The notes: a model not told the origin generated them from the sequence alone. A stretch of DNA of 64,000 nt from Paenibacillus sp. FSL H7-0326 (GCF_001955535.1 NZ_MPVN01000001.1:1178001-1242000); one strand, 5' to 3'; positions 34,976 to 44,492 are shown, numbered from the stretch's first letter. A program made the numbers and translations.

Positions 34976-35300
34976 AGCATTTATTGATGCCTCCTAAATA
35001 TTGTCCATAAAGTACGTTTATTTCATTGGTTATCATGTATTTTACAGTTAAGATGTGACATATTCCAACATTTTCTTCAATATCCACTGGACTATAATAC
35101 CATTTAATCAGCAAACTTTGTACTATTTTTTTGACTTATCTATGCATAAACGCGCAATTTGTAGGTATTAAGTCTCTATAAAATAAAAACACCCTCTACC
35201 ATTTAGTAGAGAGTGCCTAGTCAGGGAATAATGCGAGCAAAACGGCTAGTGCTCATCCCAGAATCGATTCATCGGTTATAAGAGGATTAATGCACAATCC
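34976..35300. other. Intergenic stretch with a terminator
   Basis: An AT-rich gap. A clear terminator (35185-35219) of CACTCTCTAC/GGTAGAGGGTG with TTTTT on the minus strand closes the transcript of the aldolase-like gene. The rest, upstream of the GGDEF/EAL gene, contains a weak TATTAT box near 35096 but nothing else I can support. Confidence 0.6.
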
Positions 35301-36263
35301 TCACTTATCAAAGTTCACTTCAGGTGTGGTAAGTGTATCATAGAAATCGACGACCCGGTCTTTATTCTCCGAATTACGAAGTGCCATAGCCGAACGAGGA
35401 TGCTCGTCGAGATGACCTGTTATCATATATGGCAGGATGTATCCCCACTCTTCTTTCTCACGTAGAGGTACAAGGAGCTGCTCCAGCGCATCAAGAACAG
35501 GACGGAGCTTATATTTAGTTCCTTTCAAATGAGCTATTAGCAGTTCTGTCGGACAATTACCGGCAGCGCGGCCCATTCCATACACGGAAGCATCCAGCAG
35601 TTCAACACCAAGCTCAGAAGCGATCAGCGTGTTGGAGAATGCGAGCTGCATGTTGTTGTGGGTGTGGACCCCAAGCCGTTTGTTGGGCAGATGAAGCTTG
35701 AACTTCTCAACAAGATATTTAATGTCACTGTGATCCAGGCTTCCATAGGAATCGACAATGTATACAACATCAACCACACTCTCATTGATCATTTCAAAAG
35801 CTTCAAGAAGCTCATTCTCCATCACATTGGATAGTGCCATAATATTAAGTGTCGTTTCGTAACCACGTTCATGGAAGATGCGAACTAGCTCTAGACCCTT
35901 GTCCACATCCTTGATATAGCAAGCAACACGGATCAGATCCAGCATACTTTCGCTGCGAGGAAGAATGTCATTTTCGTCTACTCTTCCGATGTCTACCAGT
36001 GCGGACAGCTTGGTGTTGCCTTTTTGAGGAATGACCTTTCTCAAGAAATCATCGTTCAGGAAGCGCCAAGGCCCTGCTTTGTCGGCACCCTTCAGCAGCT
36101 TAGGGGAATTTTTATATCCAACCTCCATATATTCAACGCCTGCTTCATTTAAGCTCTCATACAGCTTCTGTACAAATTCCACGCTGAAATCCCAATTGTT
36201 CACGAGGCCGCCGTCTCGAATCGTGCAGTCTACAATCTTGCTATGATTTGTCATCGTCTTCAT
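35301..36263 (-). CDS. Aldolase of the HMGL/DmpG superfamily, substrate unknown
   Basis: A 320-residue TIM-barrel protein. VDCTIRDGGLVNNWDF has the metal-binding D and the conserved RDGG; VHTHNNMQLAFSN gives the His-x-His ligands; VYGMGRAAGNCPTELL is the family end loop. These match homocitrate synthase/4-hydroxy-2-oxovalerate aldolase enzymes. No CoA or pyruvate pathway genes flank it, so the reaction is unknown. The ATG has GGAGC 6 bases upstream. It is probably monocistronic. Confidence 0.75.
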   Translation of the reverse strand: MKTMTNHSKIVDCTIRDGGLVNNWDFSVEFVQKLYESLNEAGVEYMEVGYKNSPKLLKGADKAGPWRFLNDDFLRKVIPQKGNTKLSALVDIGRVDENDILPRSESMLDLIRVACYIKDVDKGLELVRIFHERGYETTLNIMALSNVMENELLEAFEMINESVVDVVYIVDSYGSLDHSDIKYLVEKFKLHLPNKRLGVHTHNNMQLAFSNTLIASELGVELLDASVYGMGRAAGNCPTELLIAHLKGTKYKLRPVLDALEQLLVPLREKEEWGYILPYMITGHLDEHPRSAMALRNSENKDRVVDFYDTLTTPEVNFDK

Positions 36264-36358
36264 GGCTAAGCTCCTTTATATGCCTACTTTATTTCTCTCA
36301 TGATACTTGAACGTGGAATGAAAAGTAAAGAGAAGCTCGACCTAATCTGACATTAAGC

Positions 36359-37666
36359 TTACTTATGTGCCTGATCAAGCGGTTGAACCTCCTCGGGAGA
36401 TACCTTTTCCTCCCCATATCTGACTTTATTATATAAAGTTATTAACTGGTGGATCAGCTCTCCTCTATACGGAACGTGCTTGTGTCGGACTTCTTCGTGT
36501 TCATTCAGCCATTGCTCCAGCTCATTAGGCGTGAGTGATGAAGGCAGTGGTCCTGCTTCCTTACCCACCTGCTCTACAACAGACTTATAATAATATCGGA
36601 TTCTTTGTTCAGGTTCCTCAGGGACTCGTTGTTTACGGAACATGCGAAAAAAATCTTTCTTCGGTCTGTTCTCGATCGTCTCCGTTATATCGATATAAGC
36701 TATTTTTTCCGGGATTGGAGTCTCCTGTTTGGGTTTACTTCTGGATTGTAGATATCGGCTCACCTTCTTGAGCAATCTCCACAGGCCATAACCAATGAAT
36801 AATAAGAAGGCAAGCACAGCGAGCATGACCAGCGCGTTCAGTACCCAATCCCATACGGGTGATGAATCACTCGAAGGTTCTGCTTCAGTGGGAGGGAATA
36901 GTAGTCCTTCTGAAGGAAGCTGAGGGATGGTCTCTGGTATTTCCTCAGAAGGCTCTCCATCAAACAATGAACGAAACCAGCTCGTAAATCCGTTCCACAG
37001 GTAATTAAACAACTCCGACAGATAATTAAATGTCCCAAGGATAATGACTATGACTAGGAAGAGAAGCATCCGTGGCCGATTCAGTTCGAAGAAGCTCTTC
37101 ATTTGCGGTCTCTTGCCATCCATGTCTAAGGTGGCCCGTCTCATCTCACGAGAATGTCTTGTCCAGATATAGACTAGAAACCCGATGATACCGGCTGCAT
37201 AAATACTCATTGCATGATCGTCCAGTCTAGGTACTCTCGTGGCAATCAGGCTTAATGCAAGCAATGAGATAAGTCCCGTATATTGCATACGATCCGCAGG
37301 AGCAAAATTCAATCTTCGTTTACCCAGGGTAAGCCCGCGATATGCCGTTCCGGCTCCTGCCACTGCTGCCAGAAGAACAGGGAGAATGGTTATATCCTGC
37401 TCTGTGTCTAATAGAAGCGTCCCGCCAACGGAGATCATTATTCCAGCAATCCATGATACACATCCAGCCATAAGCTTGTTATTAATTGCAGAACTCAGCC
37501 AGATCGCTGTAAAGAGGTCAAGCACAAGCAATATGAAAGTACACACGGGACTTATTTGCAGTGCAAAAACAGAGAGCAGTACCATTAAAGGATAGATATA
37601 GACGAGCTCCATCAAGCCCAGCAAGTACACTCTTATAGGTACCGCTTGATCACGATCATTGCTCAT
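36359..37666 (-). CDS. Membrane protein with C-terminal DUF4129
   Basis: A 435-residue protein. About six membrane segments lie in residues 15-225, and another at about 265-290. The C-terminal soluble region (about 345-420) reads RIRYYYKSVVEQV, LTPNELEQWLNEH, LITLYNKVRYGEE, typical of DUF4129. In Bacillus the third gene of this cluster also has a transglutaminase core; I see no C-H-D triad here. Its start overlaps the DUF58 stop by ATGA. Last gene of a moxR unit. Confidence 0.8.
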   Translation of the reverse strand: MSNDRDQAVPIRVYLLGLMELVYIYPLMVLLSVFALQISPVCTFILLVLDLFTAIWLSSAINNKLMAGCVSWIAGIMISVGGTLLLDTEQDITILPVLLAAVAGAGTAYRGLTLGKRRLNFAPADRMQYTGLISLLALSLIATRVPRLDDHAMSIYAAGIIGFLVYIWTRHSREMRRATLDMDGKRPQMKSFFELNRPRMLLFLVIVIILGTFNYLSELFNYLWNGFTSWFRSLFDGEPSEEIPETIPQLPSEGLLFPPTEAEPSSDSSPVWDWVLNALVMLAVLAFLLFIGYGLWRLLKKVSRYLQSRSKPKQETPIPEKIAYIDITETIENRPKKDFFRMFRKQRVPEEPEQRIRYYYKSVVEQVGKEAGPLPSSLTPNELEQWLNEHEEVRHKHVPYRGELIHQLITLYNKVRYGEEKVSPEEVQPLDQAHK

Positions 37667-38772
37667 CTCCCTGCCTCCTTGTACTCCGGATCTGAATCAA
37701 GGTATACAATGCTGACTTTATTTCCACCGAATCTGAGGCGATTCAGCTGCTCCTCCATGCCTGGAGATACGAACGGCGTAATTAATAAATAATCCTGCCG
37801 CTCTCCTGAATCAAGCTGCCTGTCAGCCTCATCCATAAGCACCTGTTCCATCGGTATCAAGCACTTTAATTGTACTTCGGCCATGGCTTGCATTATATAT
37901 TCTGCGTGAAGAACTCCATAGTCGGCATCAATCCGCACGAGTGAATTTGATCCTAAAGCGTATGCATTATGCATGAATCCTGTTTTTAGTCCTCTGCTCA
38001 CTGCATCATTCACCGCGGTTGCGGCATAGGATAGACCTCTCTCGGCCATCCCCGGCTTCGTTACAACACTCCACATGTCACTGGATTCCTGAATATTGAA
38101 TATAATGAGCGTTTGCGGATCCGAACTGTAGCCTTGTTTATATACCTGTAATTGACCGGTTCTCGCGCTTGCTGACCAGTGGATCCGATTCATCGGGTCG
38201 CTCGCTCCATATTCCCTGACACCGAGAATAAGAAACGGATCCTCTACGATCCATCGGGATACCTCCAGCTCGCCTTGCCAAACCTCATAGCTCGTTGGCA
38301 TTTCGTGATCAGCCAAGAGTGCAGGGAATACAGTGATCTGTACCGATACAGGCTGCTTCTTCGCATGGGAATAGACACCCAGGAGGTCGCCGCCTGTCAT
38401 CGTCACCGTTTCCAATTGATATACACCGCGATGCTGGCAAGTAAAGAAATGCTTCCGCGTAATTCGAGTATAGGGTTTAAGCGAGAACAAGCTTTGATGA
38501 TTTTGATAAATATCTCCTCTGCTGATGCCGAGTTCAGCACCTGTATGAAATATAAAAGAAGCTGGCATCATTGCCTCTAAGCGAAGCCAGGGTACGGGAA
38601 GTCTTTTCTCATTCGAAATCTTCTCGACCATCTCAAGCTCATCCCCGGCATAACACTGTTTCTTCGCAAACTCACGCTGATACGAAATTCTCTTCAGTGC
38701 AGGTACCCCAAGCAGGATACCTTGAGCAAAAACTAGCAGAAGGCCGACGACAAGAAACCACAGAAGCTCCAT
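37663..38772 (-). CDS. DUF58 protein
   Basis: A 369-residue protein. Two hydrophobic N-terminal segments are followed by a beta-rich part and the DUF58 hallmark IVEDPFLILGVREYGASDPMNRIHWSASARTGQLQVY (residues about 178-215). The C-terminal half is VWA-like. It is the usual partner of MoxR AAA ATPases and is probably anchored in the membrane. It begins 3 bases after moxR. Confidence 0.87.
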   Translation of the reverse strand: MELLWFLVVGLLLVFAQGILLGVPALKRISYQREFAKKQCYAGDELEMVEKISNEKRLPVPWLRLEAMMPASFIFHTGAELGISRGDIYQNHQSLFSLKPYTRITRKHFFTCQHRGVYQLETVTMTGGDLLGVYSHAKKQPVSVQITVFPALLADHEMPTSYEVWQGELEVSRWIVEDPFLILGVREYGASDPMNRIHWSASARTGQLQVYKQGYSSDPQTLIIFNIQESSDMWSVVTKPGMAERGLSYAATAVNDAVSRGLKTGFMHNAYALGSNSLVRIDADYGVLHAEYIMQAMAEVQLKCLIPMEQVLMDEADRQLDSGERQDYLLITPFVSPGMEEQLNRLRFGGNKVSIVYLDSDPEYKEAGR

Positions 38773-38775
38773 TGG

Positions 38776-39747
38776 TTATTGCACACTGCTTTCTACACTT
38801 GTTCTGTCGCTCGGCACAGGAATTTGTGAAATGATATCACTAAGCAGCGCTTCAGCCTTTCCCTCCTGCTGCTTGGATCGATGTTTGAATACGAGCCGAT
38901 GTGACAATACAGGCAGCGCCAAAGCCTTTATATCATCAGGCAGTATATATTCTCTGCCTTGTATGGCTGCCCGGGCCTGTGCCGCCTTAAGCAGTGCTTG
39001 TGTTCCTCGTGGGCTTACGCCCAGCGCAATATCCGGATGATGTCTTGTTGCATCAGCGATAGAGATAATATAGCGCATCAGATCTTCCTGTACGCGAACG
39101 GCTGTATAAACCGATTGTGCAGCTACGATGTCACGCTGGGCTACAACCGAAGATACACCTGTTATGAAATCCCCGCTTACCGTACGTCGCAAAATTTCCA
39201 CACTTTCCTCCTGAGTTGGATAACCCATGCTCATCTTGAGCATAAAGCGGTCCATTTGTGCCTCTGGTAATGGAAATGTACCTTGATTATCAACAGGATT
39301 TTGGGTGGCGATAACAATAAATGGCCTTTTGAGCTCATGTGTGTGCCCATCTACACTAATTTGCCTCTCCTCCATACATTCCAGCAGGCTGGACTGTGTT
39401 CTCGATGTCGCTCGGTTAATTTCATCGGCAAGAATCAAATTAGCGAACAGAGGACCTTCGCGAAATTCAAACTCTCCTTCCTTTTGATTATAGAAATGAA
39501 TCCCCGTGAGGTCTGAGGGCAATAGATCAGGAGTAAACTGCACTCGTCTAAACGTACAATCTAACGAGGCTGCCATCGTTTTGGCCAGCAAAGTCTTCCC
39601 GGTACCTGGTACATCCTCAAGCAGAATATGACCTGAGGCGATCATCGCGATCAGCATTAAATCCACTGTATCATTTTTACCTACAATGACTTTTGCCATA
39701 TTTGCTCTAAGCTTGGCCGCTACTTGTGCGATTTCATGAAATTCCAT
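38776..39747 (-). CDS. MoxR-family AAA+ ATPase
   Basis: A 323-residue MoxR ATPase. Walker A is DVPGTGKTLLAK (about residue 42), Walker B LILADEINR, with ATQNPVDNQGTFPLPEAQMDRF and a C-terminal lid. MoxR proteins act as chaperone-like ATPases with VWA partners; here the partners are the DUF58 and DUF4129 genes directly downstream. The target process is unknown. GGGAGG lies 13 bases before the ATG. Confidence 0.92.
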   Translation of the reverse strand: MEFHEIAQVAAKLRANMAKVIVGKNDTVDLMLIAMIASGHILLEDVPGTGKTLLAKTMAASLDCTFRRVQFTPDLLPSDLTGIHFYNQKEGEFEFREGPLFANLILADEINRATSRTQSSLLECMEERQISVDGHTHELKRPFIVIATQNPVDNQGTFPLPEAQMDRFMLKMSMGYPTQEESVEILRRTVSGDFITGVSSVVAQRDIVAAQSVYTAVRVQEDLMRYIISIADATRHHPDIALGVSPRGTQALLKAAQARAAIQGREYILPDDIKALALPVLSHRLVFKHRSKQQEGKAEALLSDIISQIPVPSDRTSVESSVQ

Positions 39748-39838
39748 AACGATGTCAAGACCTCCCCATATTCGTAAACGTTTTCATATAATAAAGTGAT
39801 TTTACCATAACCCTATATTCCATGCATGTTTTTTCAAA

Positions 39839-39872
39839 TGAAAAAGACCTTGTATATCACAAGGCCTGAATT
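39839..39872 (-). terminator. Terminator after the aminopeptidase gene
   Basis: GGCCTTGT and ACAAGGTC arms around GATAT, followed by TTTTTC on the minus strand, just after the stop at 39875. Confidence 0.88.
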
Positions 39873-39874
39873 AC

Positions 39875-41401
39875 TTATGCATTTGTTACATATTCTGCAA
39901 TGGTTCTCACCATAGCTCCAGTCGCTCCTTTGGGATGAATACCTCTCTCTTTCGATACATAAGCCGTTCCGGCAATATCCAGATGGATCCACGGCATTCC
40001 TTCTGCAAAAGTACCTATAAATAGACCTGCAGTAATAGAAGCACCGTATCTTCCTGTACTGTTCCGCAGATCGGCGACCTCGCTACGCAGCATTTCTTCA
40101 AATTCAGGATAGGCGGGCAGCGGCCATACCTTCTCACCCGTTCGTTTAGAGGCTAGTATAAATTCATTCATAAAGGGATCGTCGTTAGATACGGCTCCTG
40201 TAGCGACGTCGCCAAGTGCTGATACAACTGCTCCAGTCAGTGTAGCTACATCAATAATTCTTGTTGCTCCGAGCTCCTTCGCATAAGTTAATCCATCAGC
40301 GAGCACGAGCCTTCCTTCTGCATCCGTATTTAAGATTTCAACGGTTCTGCGGCTGAGTGTAGTGATAATATCTCCCGGTTTGAAAGCACTGCCTGAGGGC
40401 ATATTTTCAGCGGAGGGAATGACAACAACCACATTCTGCTCAGGCCGCAGCAAGCATAGGGTATGCAGTGCACCCAGTACCACAGCCGCCCCGGCCATGT
40501 CACTTATCATCTCCTCCATCCCAACACGAGGCTTGAGTGATATTCCACCGGTGTCAAACGTAATGCCTTTTCCGACCAGCCCGATAATTTCTCCTTCCCA
40601 GGAGGTCTTCCCTTGATATTTCAGGACAATCATTCGAGGAGGATTCACACTCCCGGCTCCTACCGACAAGAGCCCACCCATGCCCTTCTTAACAATTTCG
40701 TTCTCATCCAGCACTTCGTATTCAAGTCCATGCTGCTCAGCGAGCCTTACGGCCGCATTGGCCAGATCATGAGGAACAAGCATATTGCCAGGCAGATTTG
40801 TTAAGTCTCTGGCTAGTATCGTTCCTTCTGCAAAAGCCCTCCCCCGCTCCATACCGATATGCCACTGCCGCTCATGTTCGTCCTGATACACTTTGTCCTG
40901 ATGAAATATAAGCCGATCTGGGCCAGTATAGGCCACTTGTGTACGTTTGTATGTTTTGCGTCGATAGGTGCCTAGTATAAAACCTTCTGTAAGCGTATGA
41001 GCCACGACAGCAATATCTTGGGACAACGAATAAGTAAGCATAGAGGAAGGCAATGCAAAAACGACTTGATCTGCGCAGATCTTCACCGCTGTTTTTGCAG
41101 CGCGCACTGCAGCAAGGCGAAGCCCTTCAGGGGTAAAAGGATACTGTCCTGTTCCGACTAATATTAATGTTATTGCTGTATCTGACTGCATCACGGGTAT
41201 GGTAAACAATTGATTTTCAGATCCTTGGAATAATCCTCGTTCCTTTACAGAAGCAATCGCTTCCTTCCATTCCGCAGGAAAATGTCCCGTAATCCACTCC
41301 GCCTCGCTTACCAAACAAATGACAGCTTGCGCTTCAATCGATTCGATCGGAATGTCTGATTTCCATAACACTTCCATCTTCACATTCATCATCATATCCA
41401 T
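39875..41401 (-). CDS. Leucyl aminopeptidase, M17 family
   Basis: A 508-residue M17 aminopeptidase. The N-terminal domain (to about 180) is less conserved. The catalytic domain has VGKGITFDTGGISLKP, the metal and catalytic signature NTDAEGRLVLADGL, and DVATLTGA. It removes N-terminal residues from peptides with two metal ions in a hexamer. The start is uncertain: ATGs at 41401, 41395 and just after compete, and GAAGGAT overlaps the first. The later ATGs have better spacing. Confidence 0.9.
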   Translation of the reverse strand: MDMMMNVKMEVLWKSDIPIESIEAQAVICLVSEAEWITGHFPAEWKEAIASVKERGLFQGSENQLFTIPVMQSDTAITLILVGTGQYPFTPEGLRLAAVRAAKTAVKICADQVVFALPSSMLTYSLSQDIAVVAHTLTEGFILGTYRRKTYKRTQVAYTGPDRLIFHQDKVYQDEHERQWHIGMERGRAFAEGTILARDLTNLPGNMLVPHDLANAAVRLAEQHGLEYEVLDENEIVKKGMGGLLSVGAGSVNPPRMIVLKYQGKTSWEGEIIGLVGKGITFDTGGISLKPRVGMEEMISDMAGAAVVLGALHTLCLLRPEQNVVVVIPSAENMPSGSAFKPGDIITTLSRRTVEILNTDAEGRLVLADGLTYAKELGATRIIDVATLTGAVVSALGDVATGAVSNDDPFMNEFILASKRTGEKVWPLPAYPEFEEMLRSEVADLRNSTGRYGASITAGLFIGTFAEGMPWIHLDIAGTAYVSKERGIHPKGATGAMVRTIAEYVTNA

Positions 41402-41499
41402 CCTTCAGCTAGCTATTAAATACGATCAAATTCAAATATAGCCTTAATTTCATACTACTCCTTTCATATACCCACCATGACAAATTAAAAAAGTTCAGA

Positions 41500-41536
41500 G
41501 AGCAAAAAAAAATCAGAAGCAGCTACGCTTCCGATC
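41500..41536 (-). terminator. Terminator after the histidine kinase gene
   Basis: GGAAGC and GCTTCT arms around GTAGCT, followed by TTTTTTTTT on the minus strand. Confidence 0.8.
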
Positions 41537-41555
41537 TATTGAAGTGATGCACAGA

Positions 41556-42659
41556 TTATACGATAGGAAGAGAAATCTTGAATTCTGTTCCTTCTCCAGA
41601 TTTACTGTCAACGGATATGGTGCCTCCATGATTCTTAATAATTCGATAGCTGACGGATAGTCCGAGCCCAGTGCCTGCTTCCTTGGTCGTAAAGAAAGGA
41701 TCAAACAGCCTTACTAAAGTATTGTGATCCATTCCCTGTCCATTATCTCTTATGGAAATGACGACATTAGTGCCTTCTTGCTGTGTTTCAATCTGGATAA
41801 GCCCTGAATGATCCTCACCTACATTCTCGATGGCATCCATTGCATTCTTGACCATATTCAGCATGACCTGCTTAATTTGTTTTACGTCGATGGACACATA
41901 TAGCGGATGATCAGCATTGTCCATCTCTATTTGACATCCTTTCATTAAACCTTCGCTTTCTGTAAGCAGCACCACTTCTTTGAGTAAAGATTGAACTGGA
42001 ATCACGGTTTTTTGTGGGGCAGAAGGCTTGGATGAATTAAGGAATTCATAAATAATATCATTCGCTCGATCAATTTCTGTAAGTATAATTCTTGCATATT
42101 CATCCTTGCCTAACTGAATAAGGTGAGGTCTTAGCAATTGGATAAACCCTCGGATGGCGGTTAGCGGATTGCGAATTTCATGAGCGATGGAGGCTGAGAT
42201 TTGTCCCAGCATGGCCAGCTTATCGTTCTGATATGCGGTTTGCTCGATTTGTTTGAAATCCGATACGTCCTTTACACTTAGCAAAAAGTTGCCGTCCATC
42301 TGATCACCGTACGTCATAGTGATGAGCCAATGCTTCCCATATTCGTCAAGCACCTCATGATAGCGCTTACGATGGAAAATGGTCTCCCTGAATATCCTCA
42401 TAATCTTTTTCTTTTTGAACCGGCTAATGTATGGATGCCGTACGAGCTGAACTACATCACAGCCGAGCAGTTGATGGCGTGGCAGCTCTAGCAATCTGGC
42501 CATCTGCAGATTAATGAAAGTAAGAACCCCATCCCTATCAAATAACATGATTCCGCTATCCAAGTGTTCTAGAATATTCTCATAATTGCTGTTATCTAGA
42601 TGCTGTAGTGGAAATACGTCGTTTGCAGAAATCAATGTGTTCTGAAACTCACTGATCAT
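41556..42659 (-). CDS. PAS-domain sensor histidine kinase, sporulation-kinase type
   Basis: A 367-residue soluble kinase. A PAS domain (about 25-130: YENILEHLDSGIMLFDRDGVLTFIN) precedes the dimerisation domain with H-box SIAHEIRNPLTAIRGFIQLL, N-box MLNMVKNAMDAIE and G-boxes DNGQGM and GTGLGLS. This H-box is the KinA/KinE type that feeds Spo0F in bacilli. No response regulator is adjacent, which fits a phosphorelay kinase. GGGGGAG precedes the ATG by 7 bases. Confidence 0.86.
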   Translation of the reverse strand: MISEFQNTLISANDVFPLQHLDNSNYENILEHLDSGIMLFDRDGVLTFINLQMARLLELPRHQLLGCDVVQLVRHPYISRFKKKKIMRIFRETIFHRKRYHEVLDEYGKHWLITMTYGDQMDGNFLLSVKDVSDFKQIEQTAYQNDKLAMLGQISASIAHEIRNPLTAIRGFIQLLRPHLIQLGKDEYARIILTEIDRANDIIYEFLNSSKPSAPQKTVIPVQSLLKEVVLLTESEGLMKGCQIEMDNADHPLYVSIDVKQIKQVMLNMVKNAMDAIENVGEDHSGLIQIETQQEGTNVVISIRDNGQGMDHNTLVRLFDPFFTTKEAGTGLGLSVSYRIIKNHGGTISVDSKSGEGTEFKISLPIV

Positions 42660-43060
42660 ACTCAGGCTCCCCCTTTACACGTAAATGGAACTTGCCGATC
42701 GGACTACTAATCGTCACATAGATGATGACGAGGCTTCCCGCTATAGATCTAAACCAGCGTCGACCATACAGACACAGGGGTCTTTCGTGTCATACGACTA
42801 CGTTACGCTTCAGATAAGGCACCATTAACATAAGAACTGGAATGAAGTATGAATCACTGCAGTATGGAGGTCTATGAGGTTTAACTTCGGGCGCTGATCG
42901 TTTGCTTCCTCGCTGTTAAGCTATGTTTAGCTGATCTACCGTCATGCAGAGTTTTTGGGGATGTCTATTTAATCATAGACAAGTTTACCAATTAGAGTCA
43001 ACCGAAGATACTGTCGAATTGTTGGATATTAAGCAGATATAACCTTTTCTGTAGAAATTA
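42660..43060 (-). promoter_or_regulatory. Long leader and promoter of the kinase gene
   Basis: A 400-base gap. On the minus strand TTGACT, an 18-base spacer and TATGAT (about 42994 to 42966) form a likely sigma-A promoter, and TTCGACA (43010-43016, the TGTCGAA 0A box) sits just upstream. Spo0A binds such boxes. The leader of about 300 bases holds a 42-codon open frame without a normal start, ending on the kinase ATG (ATGATCAGTGA). Nothing else is clear. Confidence 0.4.
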
Positions 43061-43082
43061 AAATGGCATTATATCCTACATC

Positions 43083-43112
43083 TAAAGCCTCCGTTAATAA
43101 CGGAGGCTTCAT
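43083..43112 (-). terminator. Terminator after the zinc-finger gene
   Basis: AAGCCTCCGTT and AACGGAGGCTT arms around ATT, with TTAG on the minus strand. A perfect 11-bp stem, but the T-run is short. Confidence 0.7.
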
Positions 43113-43134
43113 CTTTATGCATAGGTATTTTCGG

Positions 43135-43551
43135 TTATCGGCCTGTCTGATTTGGCTTGATCTTGGATCGTCTCTTGCTCATGACAGCAAGTCTTCGTTT
43201 AAGCTCGCTCTCCCATTTATGATCTTCTATGCTCTTAGCAATGGATAGCAAATCCAAGGAAGTATCGATCTGACGCTGTATAATTTCTAGAGGATCTTCG
43301 TTCTCCCGGTTTACGCAATTTTCGTAAATCGTATCTTCATCTTCCATGACATAATCCTGAAAATCAATCTCAGATGCACCATCACCATGTGCATACTCAG
43401 CCAATATTTCATACTCATTCTCAACCTTATAGTGAACCTCTACCCGATTACATACCGGACAAAAGAGCAGGGGAACATTGTGGACCTGCGTTCGGTAATG
43501 CTTTAATGTTCCCTTTGTCCCGATCATACTTGCTCCACAACAAAAACTCAT
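43135..43551 (-). CDS. Zinc-finger protein with charged C-terminus
   Basis: A 138-residue protein. FCCGASMIGTKG and LFCPVCNRVEV give a CC...CxxC zinc knuckle in the first 45 residues, similar to the YgiT/MqsA type of finger. The rest is acidic, then basic. No HTH follows, so it is not a typical MqsA antitoxin. ATG 43551 is used because AAGGAGG sits 9 bases upstream, although the frame extends further. Function unknown. Confidence 0.68.
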   Translation of the reverse strand: MSFCCGASMIGTKGTLKHYRTQVHNVPLLFCPVCNRVEVHYKVENEYEILAEYAHGDGASEIDFQDYVMEDEDTIYENCVNRENEDPLEIIQRQIDTSLDLLSIAKSIEDHKWESELKRRLAVMSKRRSKIKPNQTGR

Positions 43552-43783
43552 TTTGCTCACCCTCCTTGTAGACACAAAACCGGAAGCATTGTATACATTA
43601 TGTTCAATAGCGTATTCTTTTACCCTATTCGTTATGACAATCCCAATTCCTCTTTCTTAATCGAATCTCCATAAAAAAAGGGCTATACTCGTTATAACAC
43701 GAAAAAAACCGACTTAAAACGCCAATTAGTTAAGGATATTGAATATTCCTCGTGTAGACATAGCAATATAAGTCTATACGGTG

Positions 43784-43827
43784 AAAAAAGCCCTCTCAGC
43801 GGTAATTACCGCCTTGAGGGCTTACTT
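43784..43827 (-). terminator. Terminator after the peroxiredoxin gene
   Basis: AAGCCCTCAAGGCGGTAA and TTACCGCTGAGAGGGCTT arms, followed by TTTTT on the minus strand. Confidence 0.93.
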
Positions 43828-43849
43828 AACTTAGAAGCGATATAACGAT

Positions 43850-44389
43850 TTACAGGTTGCTGTCGCCTGGCTTCCAGTTCATTGCGCACAATCCGCCGGA
43901 TTGCAGAGCTTGAAGCACACGAAGTGTTTCTTCTACAGAACGACCCACATCGTTGTGGTTAACGACTTGATATTTCAACTCGCCTTCAGGGTCAATGATG
44001 AAGAGACCACGTAGTGCAACACCTTCTTCTTCAATCAATACGCCATAGTCACGAGCAACTTGCTTCGTAATGTCGGAAGCGAGCGGGAAGTTAATTTGAC
44101 CCAAGCCGCCGCTGTCTTTTGGAGTGTTGATCCAAGCTTTGTGGCTATGGATCGAGTCTACACTCACACCAAGAATTTCTGTATCCAAAATTTTGAAATC
44201 ATTATAAGCATCGCTGAGTGCTGTAATCTCAGTTGGGCATACAAATGTGAAGTCTAGCGGGTAGAAGAAAAATACCAGCCATTTACCGCGATAGTCAGAC
44301 AATTGAACCTTACCAAAATCTTTACCATCACCAGTTACGGTCTCCATTACAAAATCCGGAGCTGTTTTTCCAACCAAACGTTCTGCCAT
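43850..44389 (-). CDS. 2-Cys peroxiredoxin (Prx1/AhpC type)
   Basis: A 179-residue typical 2-Cys peroxiredoxin. The peroxidatic cysteine is Cys51 in DFTFVCPTE with Pro44 and Thr48; the resolving cysteine is in GGLCAMNWKPG near the C-terminus. It reduces H2O2 and alkyl hydroperoxides in the cytoplasm, with thioredoxin or AhpF. Bacillus YkuU is the closest type. No ahpF is adjacent. A PerR-box match lies upstream, so peroxide induction is likely. GAGGAC precedes the ATG. Confidence 0.93.
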   Translation of the reverse strand: MAERLVGKTAPDFVMETVTGDGKDFGKVQLSDYRGKWLVFFFYPLDFTFVCPTEITALSDAYNDFKILDTEILGVSVDSIHSHKAWINTPKDSGGLGQINFPLASDITKQVARDYGVLIEEEGVALRGLFIIDPEGELKYQVVNHNDVGRSVEETLRVLQALQSGGLCAMNWKPGDSNL

Positions 44390-44443
44390 GATAAAAAGTC
44401 CTCCTTCTCCTATGTAACCAAAATCGTTTTCTCTTTAGTTTGT

Positions 44444-44492
44444 GAAGAGTATGTGAAACTCTTAAAATTAATGAAGAGTTTATGAAACTCTC
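44444..44492 (-). repeat. Two tandem palindromic repeats in the peroxiredoxin leader
   Basis: Two copies of a 20-base unit (44444-44463 and 44473-44492), 29 bases apart. On the minus strand one reads GAGAGTTTCATAAACTCTTC, a 7-bp perfect palindrome around CAT; the other has two changes. They lie downstream of the promoter and about 60 to 105 bases before the start codon, so they may bind a regulator or fold in the mRNA. Confidence 0.55.
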
